The position numbers and the translations under genes were made by a program. Below the pieces are notes generated by a model. It ran no database searches. It saw only the letters and a program-made list of their open reading frames with translations, and had not been told where the DNA came from. From Hoplostethus atlanticus (Eukaryota > Chordata > Actinopteri > Trachichthyiformes > Trachichthyidae): 64,000 nucleotides of DNA. Within the stretch, counting starts at the first letter, position 1. The number at the start of each line of letters is the position of its first letter. Where the stretch lies: assembly GCA_034670405.1 (NCBI GenBank), contig JAXDDX010000055.1:2248501-2312500 (forward strand), given 5' to 3'. Positions 1 through 12,235 of this stretch are shown here, piece after piece.

Positions 1-687
1 CAAGCTCTTTAAAACAGGGCGATCCACTGCACCTATTTAATGACAGGGGAAAGGCTGGGATAGATTACTACCGTTAAATGAATCATTAGTTCACAGAAAA
101 CATTGCTGAAAAAGTAAATGCATCAACAAAATGTGCAAAGAAAGCGATGAAACCTCTGTCATATTGGAGGTGGATGACTCTTGACTGGCCGCTATTCAAT
201 AAAAAGCCAATATCGTCCTGAAAACCAATATATTTAACCCTCGTTCTTATAGTGGTCAGGGTAATGGATCAGACTGATGACTTTTGTTGCACGTCATCTC
301 TATTTATTCTGTCACTCAGCAGAAAAATAACCTTTAAACAACATGGATACCGCTGTTAGCAAGAGAATGTGCTACTATCCAGCTTGCTTCTCCGGCCAAC
401 CCTGGATGCGTCAGTGTTTCAGCTCTACTGTTGTGTCCCCACATCTCATGGTCAGGCCGAGGCTCTTGTCATCAGCCATGCACGTCACTCCCGGCCTCCT
501 CCCGGTGCGCGTAGGTGCTGATGGGATGGCAGCCTCAGAAGCCCCAGCTGCAGCACCCGATACGCTTTCTTATCTATCATGCCCAATTATGGCCAAGAAA
601 CCATTGTTGTTTATGTACATGCTACGTCCGCAGGGGCGACGTCTTGATGAGGAGTGAGAAATGTCACTCTCTCTCTTTTCCCCCACC

Positions 688-688
<1 letters not shown>

Positions 689-720
<32 letters not shown>
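689..720. repeat. (AC)16 microsatellite
   Basis: Perfect run of AC dinucleotides. Confidence 0.98.
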
Positions 721-723
<3 letters not shown>

Positions 724-790
724 ACGCTCTGTACTGTAACTTAATGATACGTAGCGAGGTGTGTGGGTGTAACGCTGGGGGGAGGGGGGC

Positions 791-818
791 GGGGGGGGGG
801 GGGGGGGGGGGGGGGGGG
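791..818. repeat. G28 homopolymer
   Basis: Uninterrupted run of 28 G on the + strand. The exact length is likely uncertain in any assembly. Confidence 0.95.
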
Positions 819-1404
819 CGACGGGTGGAGCCTGATGAAATGCAATGTATTCAAATAGACGAAAACAGATGAAATTCAATTCCGCTCAGCCTTGAGGAAT
901 CACAACGATGTATTCACCGACTCACCTGACAATCTGCATTCTGCATTCAGCTCCAGCCCACAATGAAATGGCGGAGCTCACACTGCTTTCATTTACAGTG
1001 CAGGCCTTCAGTGTCAGTGTTGATGACATCCTATGGAGGTAGGGCATATGTCGATCGGAGCACCTTTGCGTATTTCCGGTTTGACTTGTAAATGGAACGT
1101 AAGTGTGAATCTGTCAGCCGACAATATATTGCAGGTCTTTGCTAGTCGGTATTACAAATGTCAGTAGACGTTTCACACCTTGAAAATATACATAAAACTC
1201 ATGCTGACTGTCAGTCACTGTACCAATAGCTCAGACAATAACTGAGCTACATCTTCAATCCAATAAAGCACTATGAGATGAATTCGATAGTAGGGAGGCT
1301 GTTTCCTATCTGGGCAGTGTTGGCGCCTGCGTGATCCCCTGGTCCTATGATGACACTGACTGAGCTGCCGTTTGCTGATGCCCCACATCAGATCTGGATG
1401 TCCC

Positions 1405-1680
1405 ACCATAATAAACTTTTATGCATTGTGTATACGCTGCTTGCCCAAACTCGGCATCTATTGCACGCCCAACCGTCCTGGTAGGGGGATCCCTCTCTGA
1501 GTAGCCCCTCCCAAGGTTTCTTCCAATTTTTTTGGGGAGTTTTTCCTTGTCCTCTGTGAGGGTCCTAAGGCTGGGGGATGTCGTGTACTAACCATTTACT
1601 GTTTCACATGTTGGGCACTGTGAAGCCCTTAGAGACTGTAACAGTGATTAAGGGCTATACAAATAAATTGATTTGATGTG
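1405..1680 (+). repeat. Non-LTR retrotransposon 3'-end-like fragment
   Basis: It carries the GGGGATCCCTC block, CCAAGGTTTCTTCC, a GGGGAGTTTTTCCTTGT block and the end GGGCTATACAAATAAATTGA. This order is common in teleost L2-like LINE tails (recognised from general knowledge). The minus-strand LINE at 15.0-15.9 kb carries a related tail. Confidence 0.6.
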
Positions 1681-2917
1681 ATTTGTTTCAACAAGGTGAG
1701 CCATACTGAAATTATGGACCGGGTCTTTAGTGGGTTATATTTAAACATAATATAGCTGCCTGACTCAGCTGAACCCATATAAAATGATTGGGTTTTATAT
1801 GGAAAACCAATGAAACGATAACGGGCTGCGAGGTCTAAAAGTGATCTTTAATATATTGCATGTCTTGCCTCTGCTATTTCTGCACAGGAACTCTCTCTTT
1901 GAGTGGTGTACTTGCATTGTCATTCAAGCCCCTTACATGGCTTCAATTCTGCAGAAATATAGCATTCCATTGTTTGGAAAAAAAATATGTTATCCTCTTG
2001 ACATGCTGTCATGAGTAGCCGTTCTAGACTTTATGCAACCCTTCTCCCAGCTCTCAATATTTCATAGATTTGTTTTGGACGCCGAAGCCTTTAAAACCTC
2101 TCCAGAACGAGTTATTTTCCTCTTCTTGACGAGATCACCGAACTTCGTCCTCCACATCAATATTTAGAACATCCCTGCATCACGTCGGACCTGCATGAAT
2201 CCACTCTTGCTCTTACATCATTCACTACAAATGGGGGCATCTCTGAGTTTGAGGCTCTATCTTCTAGAGGCCAAATCAGACACAAAGGTTCCTTCTGCTC
2301 CATAATTTATTGCTGGTACGGATTTAATGCATCGTATCACAATGGTTTGGACAAATGGATTCGGAGGGACAAGAGAGATACAGGTGTGTACTTGGACACG
2401 GCGCGATCCATATTGATGTCTGATGCTGCGGCGATACACATCCAGACACACAACCATTCCTTCCTTTTTTTTTTTGCACTCTACATTGTCCCCGTAGTGT
2501 ATTCTCTGCCCGGGATAGGGAATGAAGCCTGAGTGTTTACAGTGGAAGCAGCAGATGTTGGGCTGTAATTGCCTCATACGGGGATAATGGAGGTGCTAAC
2601 GTGCTGTTTGCAGGATGAATCCCGTGTAGGAAATACCGGGTTGAATCATGTTGAACAGCGTGAACATTTTCCAGTTTGGTCGAAACGCTGCAGGTGTATT
2701 ATTTGGATTACTTGAACAATCAAACTGCTTTGTTGAAGGGATTCTGTCGAGGAAATGAGCACGCTTGTTGTTCCTTTTGATTTCTGCTTATTGGTGCAGC
2801 CCAGTGGTCCAATAAGCCCGCTTGGTCAGCATTAACATCGTATGGCAGAAATGTGCCGAGCAGCCCCGGGCTTTTGCCGTCAACCGTCCGTCTTTTGTTA
2901 TCTCTGTTGACCAAAAC

Positions 2918-3066
2918 GTAACAGTCCATTTGGCGAATGCTTTTATACAAAGTGCCTTACAGTAACATGGGTGCATGCATTTTTAACGTGGGCGGCCCCA
3001 GGGGGAATAGAGCCCCTTAATCCTGGCGGGGTTAGTGCCATGCTCTAACTCACGGAGCTACACAGT
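2918..3066 (-). repeat. tRNA-derived SINE-like fragment
   Basis: On the minus strand it reads TGTAGCTCCGTGAGTTAGAG (A-box like), then a diverged B-box near GGGGCTCTATTCC. A tail pairs with the common fish motif for GCxxATGCTTTTATxCAAAG. It is too diverged to be a working tRNA gene. Confidence 0.6.
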
Positions 3067-4449
3067 CCGATTCGTCCCTTCAAGAAATTTCTTTAGCAAT
3101 CAGTTCTTCTAAAAATGAATCCTACTCAAAATGATTTTCCCACTGATGGCTCGTATCTAGGCATATTCATTTTTTTCCCCAGTGCAGACTAACAACAAAA
3201 GATAAAAGGCTCCTGGTATGCTGTTTGCATTACTAAGTTCTTATTACTAAGTTCGGTAGTGAGGCCAGACATACAAAGGGTCCCATGATATCAGAACATT
3301 TCTGCAGAATCCTAAAACATGCTGCTCATCTCCTCCACTCTGACAGACAGACAACACCAGATCACATTTTCAGGGGCTCACTCTGAGAGTATCCACGGCC
3401 TCTCATCCCATAATGGAATTTCCTTCCATCAGCCAGAGGAAGTGGAAGGCAGGGGGAAGCAGAATAACAAGGCGACCAGAAAACAAAGCTGGCAGGGATG
3501 GTGCTGCTTCCAAGACTCACGCTGGGACAAAGTGGCCCTCCAGATTCCAGTCCCCGGCTCTGGAGAGTATCTGTGTTATTGTGTGACATGGGCTGCTATG
3601 CCAGATGGCTTTCCGTGACGTGAACCCCACCCATACTTGTCAAAATGCCACCGCATTGGCTGGTGCAGGGCATGCCAAATCCCTCTCGTGGGAGAAGCCA
3701 GTTTGCAACCATTCAGCTCCAATTACAAATCTCCAGTAGCACCCGAGGATTTGAGGCCATCCAAATATGGTGATTACTCTGCAGTTCCTGGAGGGGTGAA
3801 GCTGAGAGCTGAGCTCTTCATTGGTATGCACTGTTTACTTACTGTCTGTGTGTCCATCTGTTGATATGGAGAACAGAGGCAGCTCGATTTTTCTTTGGAG
3901 GCCAAACTGGAAGCATGTCTAGCATAGCAATTAGCCGACATTATCTTGCAGTTCCATGGAGCTGATGGAGTTTTACACCTTCAAACCAGAAAAGTTCTGA
4001 CCCTGACAGAAGTAGGAAGTAGTAGAGCATGTCAGCCAGAAGCAAACACAAATCAATATGATTCATGTCCACAACATATTATTATAGAGACAGACCCTCA
4101 GATGTGGCATCAGAATTTGCTTCACCAGTGTGTTCGTTTGAAGGCTAAATCAGTGGAACACCATTTTCTTGGATCAGCCAAGATTTCATTTTGGACAGTA
4201 CACTTATTTTGCTTTGTGGCTTTTTGAAAATGTCATTGTCACAGCAACCGAGTGATGGTCTGGTAAGTCACAGTGATGAGTCATTTTTATTAAGAGCAGA
4301 GGGGTAAAAGATGTGTCCAAGACATTACTGTCCAAGACTGATTACAGTCGTGATAGACCAAAGACACCTGACATGACTCACGGCTGGGATGGGCAATGGC
4401 CTGCAAAGCTCCTGTCTGTGTTGAGAGATTGCTTTTGCTATATTCTCAA

Positions 4450-4850
4450 AAAGATGCTCCTTCAGGGCTTCTTAAAAGGACCTTTGGAATGAAAAAACAT
4501 TTTAAGGTGGTTCTTTGCTTGAACAGCCATTAGTGGTTCTATATAGCGTCACTGCGGAACCAGTGGTTTTGACTTTGATAGCCCACATGGTCAAATGAAC
4601 CATTCAGTGTTAGCCATTAATGGTCTAGGTTCAAACCCTGCACATTGTTGAGTCTCCAAATGAAAACACGCAGATCAAAACAACTGTATTTCATTTGATC
4701 TGGAACAGTTTATACAGTCTATTGCACCACAATATCTTAAAATCTTAAAAGAACTTGAAACTGAAAGGGTTCTCCATAGCACCAACAAGGACGGGCTGTG
4801 GTGCAAGCCTAAAGAACCCTTCTGGTAATATACCTTTTTTGTGACAAGTT
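4450..4850. repeat. Possible MITE with GGTTCTTTA-type ends
   Basis: The left end has CTTCAGGGCTTCTTAAAAGG. The right end, read on the other strand, has CCAGAAGGGTTCTTTAGG. The inside is rich in GGTTCT/AGAACC words, a pattern of some fish MITEs. Borders are approximate and no target duplication was identified. Confidence 0.4.
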
Positions 4851-5455
4851 TTTTTTTTTACCCAGCTAATCCAAGATTATCAGGAGAATTAAAGAGAACA
4901 TCTCTGGCCATCTGGCTTTGATGACTGGCAAATGTCACAACAACAACATGCTCAACCTACTCTGACTAGAAGAATGATTCATCATCTACCTTTAAGAAGA
5001 TTACATTTTGATTTGATGTACTGAATGTGATGACACAAAAAAAACAACATTAAAAATCACCAAAGCTGTCACAATCGTGGGCGGATTATTTTCACGATGA
5101 TCCTCAGTGCAAAGATGGCAAGGTGTATTCAGCAGAAGTGGATTGTGAACAGGACATTCAAGACCCGATTTTTCCCACAGCCAATTTCAGGCCCTAGTTT
5201 GTGTCTGACCTCTAGCCGTGTACTATAAATGTAGAAGTCTCTATTGTAATGGTCGCCCTCACACTGCTGCGTCTCTCGGTTAGTCTCCTCTGTGTCCTCG
5301 GTGTTTTGCAGGGCTTCCATTGACAGACAGTGTAACGATGCTGTGTGGATGAGCCCCGCTGGGTCTCAGAGCTGCCATACTCTGATCTCCTCACACTGCT
5401 AAAGCATGTCAGTCAACTGCCCTCTGCGTGGCCTCTCCTCTCACCTGTCTCTCCC

Positions 5456-5478
5456 TGTGTGTGTGTGTGTGTGTGTGT
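5456..5478 (+). repeat. (TG)n tract upstream of exon 2 acceptor
   Basis: About 11.5 TG units ending 43 bases before exon 2, followed by TCGGTGTGG and the acceptor tract. Confidence 0.95.
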
Positions 5479-5521
5479 CGGTGTGGCTGCCTCTGCACGG
5501 GTGTGTGATTTTTCCTGGCAG

Positions 5522-5702
5522 GATTGGCTAAGCCCATGGGGCTGGTGGAGGGACCCGGGGGCCTCGGCCAGGGTGGAGCCGCTGCCACTCTCGGCGAGGA
5601 CAATCACGATGCCGAGGGGAAGTACGAGGAGTACGGCTACAACGCCCAGCTCAGCGACCGCATCTCCCTGGACAGGAGCATACCGGACTACAGGCCTAAA
5701 AA
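5522..5702 (+). CDS. galnt9: galnt9 exon 2 (stem to start of catalytic region)
   Basis: The exon starts after an acceptor ending TTCCTGGCAG and stops before the donor GTAAGT at 5703. Two bases at the start finish a split codon, then it reads LAKPMGLVEGPGGLGQGG, later GKYEEYGYNAQLSDRISLD, and ends in DYRPKK with the last Lys codon split. These 60 residues correspond to about 81-140 of the family protein: the luminal stem and the conserved RISLDRSIPDYRP lead-in to the GT-A domain. The glycine-rich linker is what points to GALNT9; GALNT17 has a clearly different linker here. A (TG)n tract lies 43 bases upstream of the acceptor. The preceding exon is not in the window. Confidence 0.92.
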
Positions 5703-5861
5703 GTAAGTCTACCGTGTCCGGTCACTTTCTGTCATGAAGTTCTCCGTCCACTTTCTTCTACGCCTTTCTTTTTTTCCCCTGGCAAGGTTGGATTAGAGAA
5801 ATTGTCAACGTTTACGTGTACAGAGAATTCCGTTTTTTAACCTAGTTACACTTATAAGTTC

Positions 5862-6560
5862 AAGTTCAAGTTCAAGAAGTTTATTTGTCACATACACACA
5901 CGGGATGTGCAGTGAAATGTAAAAAAGTGTCAATGTTCAACAGAAATGTGCAAAGGGCAAAATATCAGGTTCACACTATTTACAATAAAAAACAACACAA
6001 TATTTACAGTATTACAGTAAGAGCTCTATATAAGAAAACAACACAATATTTACAGTAAGAGCACTTTGAAATAAAAATATAGTAAAAAAGGGAAATCTTA
6101 TGAATGTAATATAATATAAATTATGTGTAGTCGCTACCTAAGTGTGTGTGTGTGAGTGTGCATAAGAGGGGCAGTGTGTGTGTCTTGGTGGGGGCCCTGG
6201 TGAGGTCAGAGTTCACAGTCCTGATGGCCTGAGGAAAGAAACTCCGTCTCAGTCTCTCTGTTTTGGCAGTGTGACTACGGAGGCGCTTGCCTGACCGCAG
6301 CAGCTGAAACAGTCCGTTGTTGGGGTGGTGAGGATCCTTCATGATCCTGCAGGCTCTGGTTCTGCACCTCCTGGTGTACAAGTCCTGCAGGGTGGGGAGT
6401 GTAGTTCCACTACTCTCTGCAGAGCCTTCCTGTCCTGAGCGGAGCTGTTGCCAAACCAGGCAGTGATGCTTCCTGTCAGGATGCTCTCTACAGCTCCAGA
6501 GTAGAAGGACTGAAGGATCCTCCGGGAGACTTTAACTAACTGGGTTTGATTAACCATGTT
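5862..6560 (-). mobile_element. Non-LTR retrotransposon fragment (ORF2 C-terminus and 3' end)
   Basis: Minus-strand translation gives GAVESILTGSITAWFGNSSA and DRKALQRVV, then after a frame change YTRRCRTRACRIMKDPHHPN and RRSFFPQAIRTVN. This is the characteristic C-terminal region of a fish LINE reverse transcriptase polyprotein. At least one frameshift separates the two parts, so the copy is dead. The 3' end lies at the low-coordinate side in TTCAAG repeats (5862-5873), a typical short tandem tail. It is truncated at the 5' end. Confidence 0.8.
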
Positions 6561-6850
6561 AAAGGAAAAATCCGCCCGAAAACACTTTAACACTGTTGAA
6601 AAGCAGCTACAGGTGGTGTATCTTGAATCTCTGGGTTCATTTTGTTGTTTGGTGGGACATGGCCAAGCGTAGATGATGCAACGTCACACATATCACTATT
6701 GTTAATGCTCTCTCCTCCTACACGTAAAACCCTGCTGAATACACCGAAGTCCAGTTTTCTGGAGGTTGTCAGAAGGCATTCTGGGAAATATAGGACATCA
6801 TTAATCAATAATTGAAGATGAGGCAGCTTCAGGGAAAAAATCAGTCTGCA
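6556..6850 (+). repeat. Dispersed repeat, TTAAAGGA family, copy 1
   Basis: It starts with TTAAAGGAAAAATCCGCCCG and carries TCTCTGGGTTCATTTTGTTG, closely matching copies at 48755 and (inverted) 60490. The second half diverges from the other copies. It sits directly between the LINE fragment and the 266-bp repeat. Confidence 0.6.
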
Positions 6851-7116
6851 GGATAATGTCAAAGTGTGAATTTGGATGACATTTTATTTAGAGCTTTATT
6901 TTTTCACTACTTTTTGTTAGGATGTAGTCTATAGTTTTAAAAAAAACATTCACTATGAGTACATAATGATGCATGAGTGGTTAACAGCCTTTTTTTCACA
7001 AGGCTTAATTTCGTTCTATGTTGAGTAAATAGGTTTGTCACCAAAATCCCACAATATTGGGGAGTAAGAATAAGCCTACACCTTCACATGTGACCAATTA
7101 ATATGTTGTTGAAACG
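6851..7116 (+). repeat. 266-bp dispersed repeat, copy 1
   Basis: Begins GGATAATGTCAAAGTGTGAA and ends TAATATGTTGTTGAAACG. It matches 49880-50145 over the full length with only scattered substitutions. Class unknown; no protein-coding frame and no clear long terminal repeats. Confidence 0.85.
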
Positions 7117-8810
7117 CAAAGAAACAGATTCCTAATTGCTCTGTGTATAATACGGTAATTGGAATTCCCCGCAAGAAAGTGACTATCTTCTTTTGTTCCC
7201 TCATGGATACTTTTATTTGTCTCCTCCCCTTCATCCATTTGCTCCTTCCTCCTTTCTTCAGTCATTTCCAGTTCAGCCTGTATGACCATGGGGGGGCGTT
7301 TCGGGGGAACCGCCTTGGCCGTGGGGGAAATCCGCACAAAAGGAAAATGCTTGAGACACACGTAATCCCAACATGAAAGGACATTGTCCGGCGCTGCCAA
7401 GATGACGGCGATAATCAGACAGCACGTTCACAATGGAATAGTCAAAGACGTGTTGCAGCAGTGTCTTTTTTTTTAGGAAGAAAATCCAGCGGACACCCAG
7501 CGAGCGGTCTTAGTGGTCTTTTTAAAATTGAAGTTTTAAATTTAGTATGTGGAACTACATCTGTTATACAATGACTGGGAGTGCTGCAGGAGTTAGATTG
7601 GGGTGGTGGTGGTGGTGGGGGAGGAGGTGATCAGGGCTGCCAGTGGCGTTTATATCACACGGTGTCAGAGAACAATGCCGACAGCCAGAGACACCCAGAG
7701 GAAATCTGACGGGCCGAGAGAGGTTTCTGTGGGCTTTAGCGGGGATAACAATTAATTTCATCCACATTGCTTTGTTCCTCGCTTCTTTTCAAACCCCGGA
7801 AAAAAAATGAGACGAGCAGAACGGGGAGGAGGAGGAGGGCGAGTAAAAAGGAGCATGCTAATTAATAACGTCAGCTGAGAGTGCTTCTGGAATGGAGGGG
7901 TTTTAGGAAATTGCTTTTTTTTAAATTGGACTAATTCAACCAAAAAAAAAAAAATAATTGACGTTTTACAAAAAGGAAGTGAGGGGCTGGGGGTTCGCTA
8001 AAGTGGCTCTTTCCAGGGTGCTTTTGTTTTTTCTGTGTAAAGATTAGACACTTTTTTTTTTTAAACAGGGTTGTGACTACACTTGTTTCATACCCTGTAA
8101 TGAAATGGTAGGATTCCACTCGCTTAATAATCTGTCTCGTGGCAATTTCTCAGAAACAGAATTGTTTGCACTTCTATAAACAAGCATTATGCTTGGCCTG
8201 GTGTAAACAAAACATGGAAACAGGTCATTTCAAACACGGGAAAAGCCCCTACATGACAGCTAACCAATAGGTACACGGTATGATAAAGATTTAGTTCATT
8301 TGCTGCGGAAAACACAATGGAAATCAATACACTGCAAACACTTCACCTCGGTCTCTTTCTTGGGGTACATCATTGAAACAGCACCTTGAAGAGCAAGGGG
8401 AACATGAAAGCCTCGTTTGTACCGAGCGAATGAATTCTTCACGGCAAAAAAAACAACTGGATAGGTTGCTTTTGTGTTTTCAACGGCTCTCAGCAATCGT
8501 CCGCCTCGTGGTGACGCTAGGCGGTGAATTGTGGTCTACCTTACCGTGGGGCCTGCTGCGATTCCTCGTCTCATTCAGTAAGAAAGATACGTTTTTGTTT
8601 TTTTTTGCGTTTTCTCATTCCGGTCCTCTGACTCCGTTGTCTCTCAAGAGGCGGAAGTGAGTGGTGAGTGGAAGTGCAGGAACCAGGCATCTCCTGCCTA
8701 ATGGGCTTTTAATTGAACAGGAGTTCGTTGAGTGCAGAGGTCTTCGATGACGAGCAAAGCCCATCGCCATGATTGAACGTTCCATCCCTGCACGCTCTCT
8801 CTCCCTCACC

Positions 8811-8837
8811 CTCTCTCTCTCTCTCTCTCTCTCTCTC
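8811..8837. repeat. (CT)n microsatellite
   Basis: CT dinucleotide run. A short (ACC)6 run follows at 8881-8898. Confidence 0.95.
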
Positions 8838-11013
8838 AGATCTCAGTCCAGTGGATATGATATCGATCCCCCCTCCCATCACCACCACCACCACCACCCT
8901 CTTCATTTAAACCTACCTGCCTGCTGCAAAAACCAATTGATAATAATTACAGCTGTTGTCTCACAGTACACTTTGGATTTGCCAAGAGACCAAAGCTATA
9001 CTTCCCATTCGCTGCCCACTCTTATATCGCCCTTCACTTATATTGGCGCCATTCTTAACTGAGAGAGTTAAGTAGGCTGTATATTATGGTGACTCAGGGC
9101 CTGCCACACACTGTCCTTGGGAGGCTTAGGTGCAATAACAGCTCATTGGGTTGTGAAGAGAAAAACAATAACGGCAAACGAGCTGGTAAGTGCGCTGAGG
9201 ACAAAGAGGTATAGGCATTGAATGAAACTAAGGGGGTCACTCATAAATCTAATGGCTTGATAGAAAAATGCAATTTACTGCATCTAGCTGCATTTCACCC
9301 TCCAGCCCTCCTCGCCCAAGAGGAGTCTTATTTCAATTACTGTAATTTCAACACCGTCTCTATCGTCACTTTGCCGAAGGCTCGATTTATATTACGTCAA
9401 AATAGGTGTCGGACTCAAAAACTATATTGAAGCACAAAAAAAGAGGATATTCCGCTTCCCCAAGGACCTTTCTTCTCGTGTCTATCTGCGGGAGGGCGAT
9501 AACCAGAGAGGAGAACGGGGGAAGGCCAGAGAAGCAGGGTTACCTCATCTCCCGAGCCTCTGATACCGCAGAATGGGATCGCAAAAGGTCTCCGCCACGC
9601 CCATTTGTAAGGAGAAGCTCCTCGCCGCAAATTGTTGCGCTGGAGTTTATCTTCCGGACGGGAGGGGGGGGGCGGGGGGGGACAGAGAAATGACAAGCGA
9701 AACGATTATCTTTCTGAGAGGAATGCTCCCCGATTGGAAAGTTGCTGCGGTGTTTCCCCGGCCCCGCGCGGGTTACGGGAGGTTAATGTGAAATTTCACA
9801 GCAAATAAGAGTGGCCAGCGGGGGGGAAAAAAAAAAAAGAGTCAGATGGAGCAGACGGTGTTTCTGCCGAGGAGGAGGAGAAGGAGGAGGGTGTGATGGG
9901 AATAAGTCTTAATCTGGCGCTCTGTTTCTGTCAAAGCTTGTTCCAGGTCAAATTATGAGCGCCGGCCAGTGTGCTCAGTCCCATTACAAACAGATGAGTC
10001 GATCGCTCATCCTGTTACGGCCTTACAAGGCTTCCCCGCTCCTGCAGACAGGTACAAATTTAAGGTTGAGCGATGCCCTAAATTGGATGCAGTAACTAGG
10101 GCAATGGAACTACAATATCACTTTACGATCTCGACACTGAAATCCAGCCGCAGACCACAGCTCAACTAGAAGCGGCGAGAAGCGGTGAGGGTGCCTCGCC
10201 CGCTCTGACTCTCACAAAATATTACTATGGTAATATACATTAAGACACACGACTGAGCAGGAATGAAACATGCATCCATCTGCACACTTGCCGTCTAGCG
10301 GCTGTGTCTCTGCAAAGCAAAGCCGCTAGTGCAAAAATCACCCCCCTCCTCCTTTCAAACTCACTGCCAGATTTGTCGTTGTATTTATAGACCTGGCAAG
10401 GCTGATTGAGAGAGGCAATAGAAAGGGGGGAAAAAAGGAAAGTTACTGGGGGAAGAGCGGGAATGCATGGGAAGGGACTGAAATGATACAGTGAAAGGGC
10501 TATCAATCACAACACTTACACAACACGCTTAGTCTCGCGGATAGAGAGGGAACGGGGCTGAAAGTATAGGTAGACGTACGCAGCGTCCTCCATCATAAAC
10601 AGGCTCCATGGTTTAGCTTTGCTTTTTATTACCTCTCCCGTCAAATGCATGTGGGCTGCAGTGATGAAAATGATTGAGAATTTCCTTTACTGCCTGCGAC
10701 CAGGAAGAGTACACATCACATTTTTTGCATTTACATTACATTGCATTTATTTTAGCAACGTTAAAAGCAATGAAAAGTACAGAAAGCAATGTAGAGACGT
10801 GCTAGGTAAAGAAGATGAGATCAAGCCAGGAAAAAAAAGCATTGTAGAAACACCATTTACTGTATTGCAGTTTTATTGTAAAGGAAGTTTGTACTTGTGA
10901 AATCAAGAGCATACGGTACGGTGCCATCTGTTGTTTCTCCCGACGTAATTGCCAGTTACTCTCATGTCGCCTCTCATTCTCAAGAGGTGAGAACCTGCTA
11001 ACAGAGGCTAACA

Positions 11014-11051
11014 ACACACACACACACATGCACGCACACACACACACACAC
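11014..11051. repeat. Interrupted (AC)n microsatellite
   Basis: Two AC runs separated by ATGCACG. Confidence 0.9.
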
Positions 11052-11352
11052 CGGTGCCCGTAGAGAAACCAGTGGCGGTGAAGCACTAGGGTTCCAGTGG
11101 GTGGAGAGGGGAGGATGTAAAGCTAGCGCCATGCTGGGATCCATCTGCTGTGCGGCCGACCCTGTGGATGCTGCTGACTCAAGCTGACATTCCCAGTCCA
11201 CCAGGGCACCATGGCTGTAAACACCAGCGCAGTGCCAGCCCCTTCAGTTCAGATGGCTCAGAGAAAAAGATTAAAAAAAAAAAAAAAAAGTCCAAGAAAA
11301 GTGTCTGTGAATGAAACACTAGGATGTGTCCAGGCCAGCTTTGCACGTCGGC

Positions 11353-11545
11353 GGCCTCAAATGGCAGTGAGAGACAACTGTTTGAACGTTGCGGACTTCG
11401 ATACCTGGAATCCCTGCGAGGTGAAGCCAGTAAAACCCCACACAGCACGTTCGTGTTTACCAACCCGGCCGGTCTGTGATGCTTTATACCAAAGGAAACC
11501 AAAGAGACGAGAGAAGAAAAGATCTAATGTTGGTGAATGTAGCTG
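11353..11545 (+). repeat. SINE-like dispersed repeat, copy 1
   Basis: It shares the blocks CGTGTTTACCAACC, TCTGTGATGCTTTATACCAA and GATCTAATGTTGGTGAATG with copies at 18415-18590 (minus) and 21137-21300 (plus). Class unproven; no clear A/B boxes seen. Confidence 0.6.
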
Positions 11546-12235
11546 TCAATCAGTGGGGACTGGACACTGTTCTCTGTTGCAGCTCCACTTTGTGATTTAG
11601 GCTGATAAGACCGGTGTGTTTTTCATAAACATCTTGCCTGATGCAGCCTTAGCAACGAGTCTTACTCTTCGTCTCACACTATTGCATTTAATAATGTGAG
11701 TCTGATCAATTTTGATTAAACAAAATATCAAGCAAATGCCGAAACAAATCGATATAGTTTAAGTAAAAGTTTCAGTGTGGATGGTGCTTCACCTGGAGGC
11801 TGAAATATGTCACTGTCTTTTGGACACCAGTCTGCCTGCAGGATTTACCGCAAGGAAATGGTCAATTTGTAGTCAATAGGTTATGTCAACTTGATACAGG
11901 GCAATATTATAAGCATTTCATTACAGCCTCACTCCATTGTGAGTAATTCAACCATGACAATTACAATCACCGCCTCATTATCCCTCCATACTGCTGAATA
12001 AGTTATGTGAAAACACGGAGAAACAAAGCAGAGTCGAGGGAAAAACATTGGTCGGCTGTTGCGTTAGTAACCTAATTGAGACGGTGTGGAAGGATTCGCG
12101 AGACGTCGGCCGCGCGTGTTCACAGTTGCCATAGGAATCAGCTAAGTGCCTCTGTGCAGCCGACGCTGGCATCCGTGACTTCAAAGCTACAGCACAGTCA
12201 TTTAAGATACGGCGTTTTACTGGAAAGCAGGAGTA

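Larger units (their letters stand above)
1..5521 (+). other. Intron 1 (3' part)
   Basis: No exon 1 sequence (membrane anchor and coiled stem) was recognised here. The stretch holds an AC repeat and a G28 run near 0.7-0.8 kb, a LINE 3'-end-like piece at 1.4-1.7 kb, a tRNA-like SINE piece near 3.0 kb and a possible MITE at 4.45-4.85 kb. The rest is unremarkable AT-rich sequence. Open frames in it are short and have no recognisable product. Confidence 0.8.

Noticed and set aside
2990..3066. tRNA gene on the minus strand
   Set aside because: A-box-like and B-box-like words are present but arms do not pair well and the region continues into a known type of SINE tail.
1..5521. Search for exon 1 with the membrane anchor
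   Set aside because: No frame with a short basic start, a hydrophobic helix and an in-phase donor was seen, so it is taken to lie upstream.
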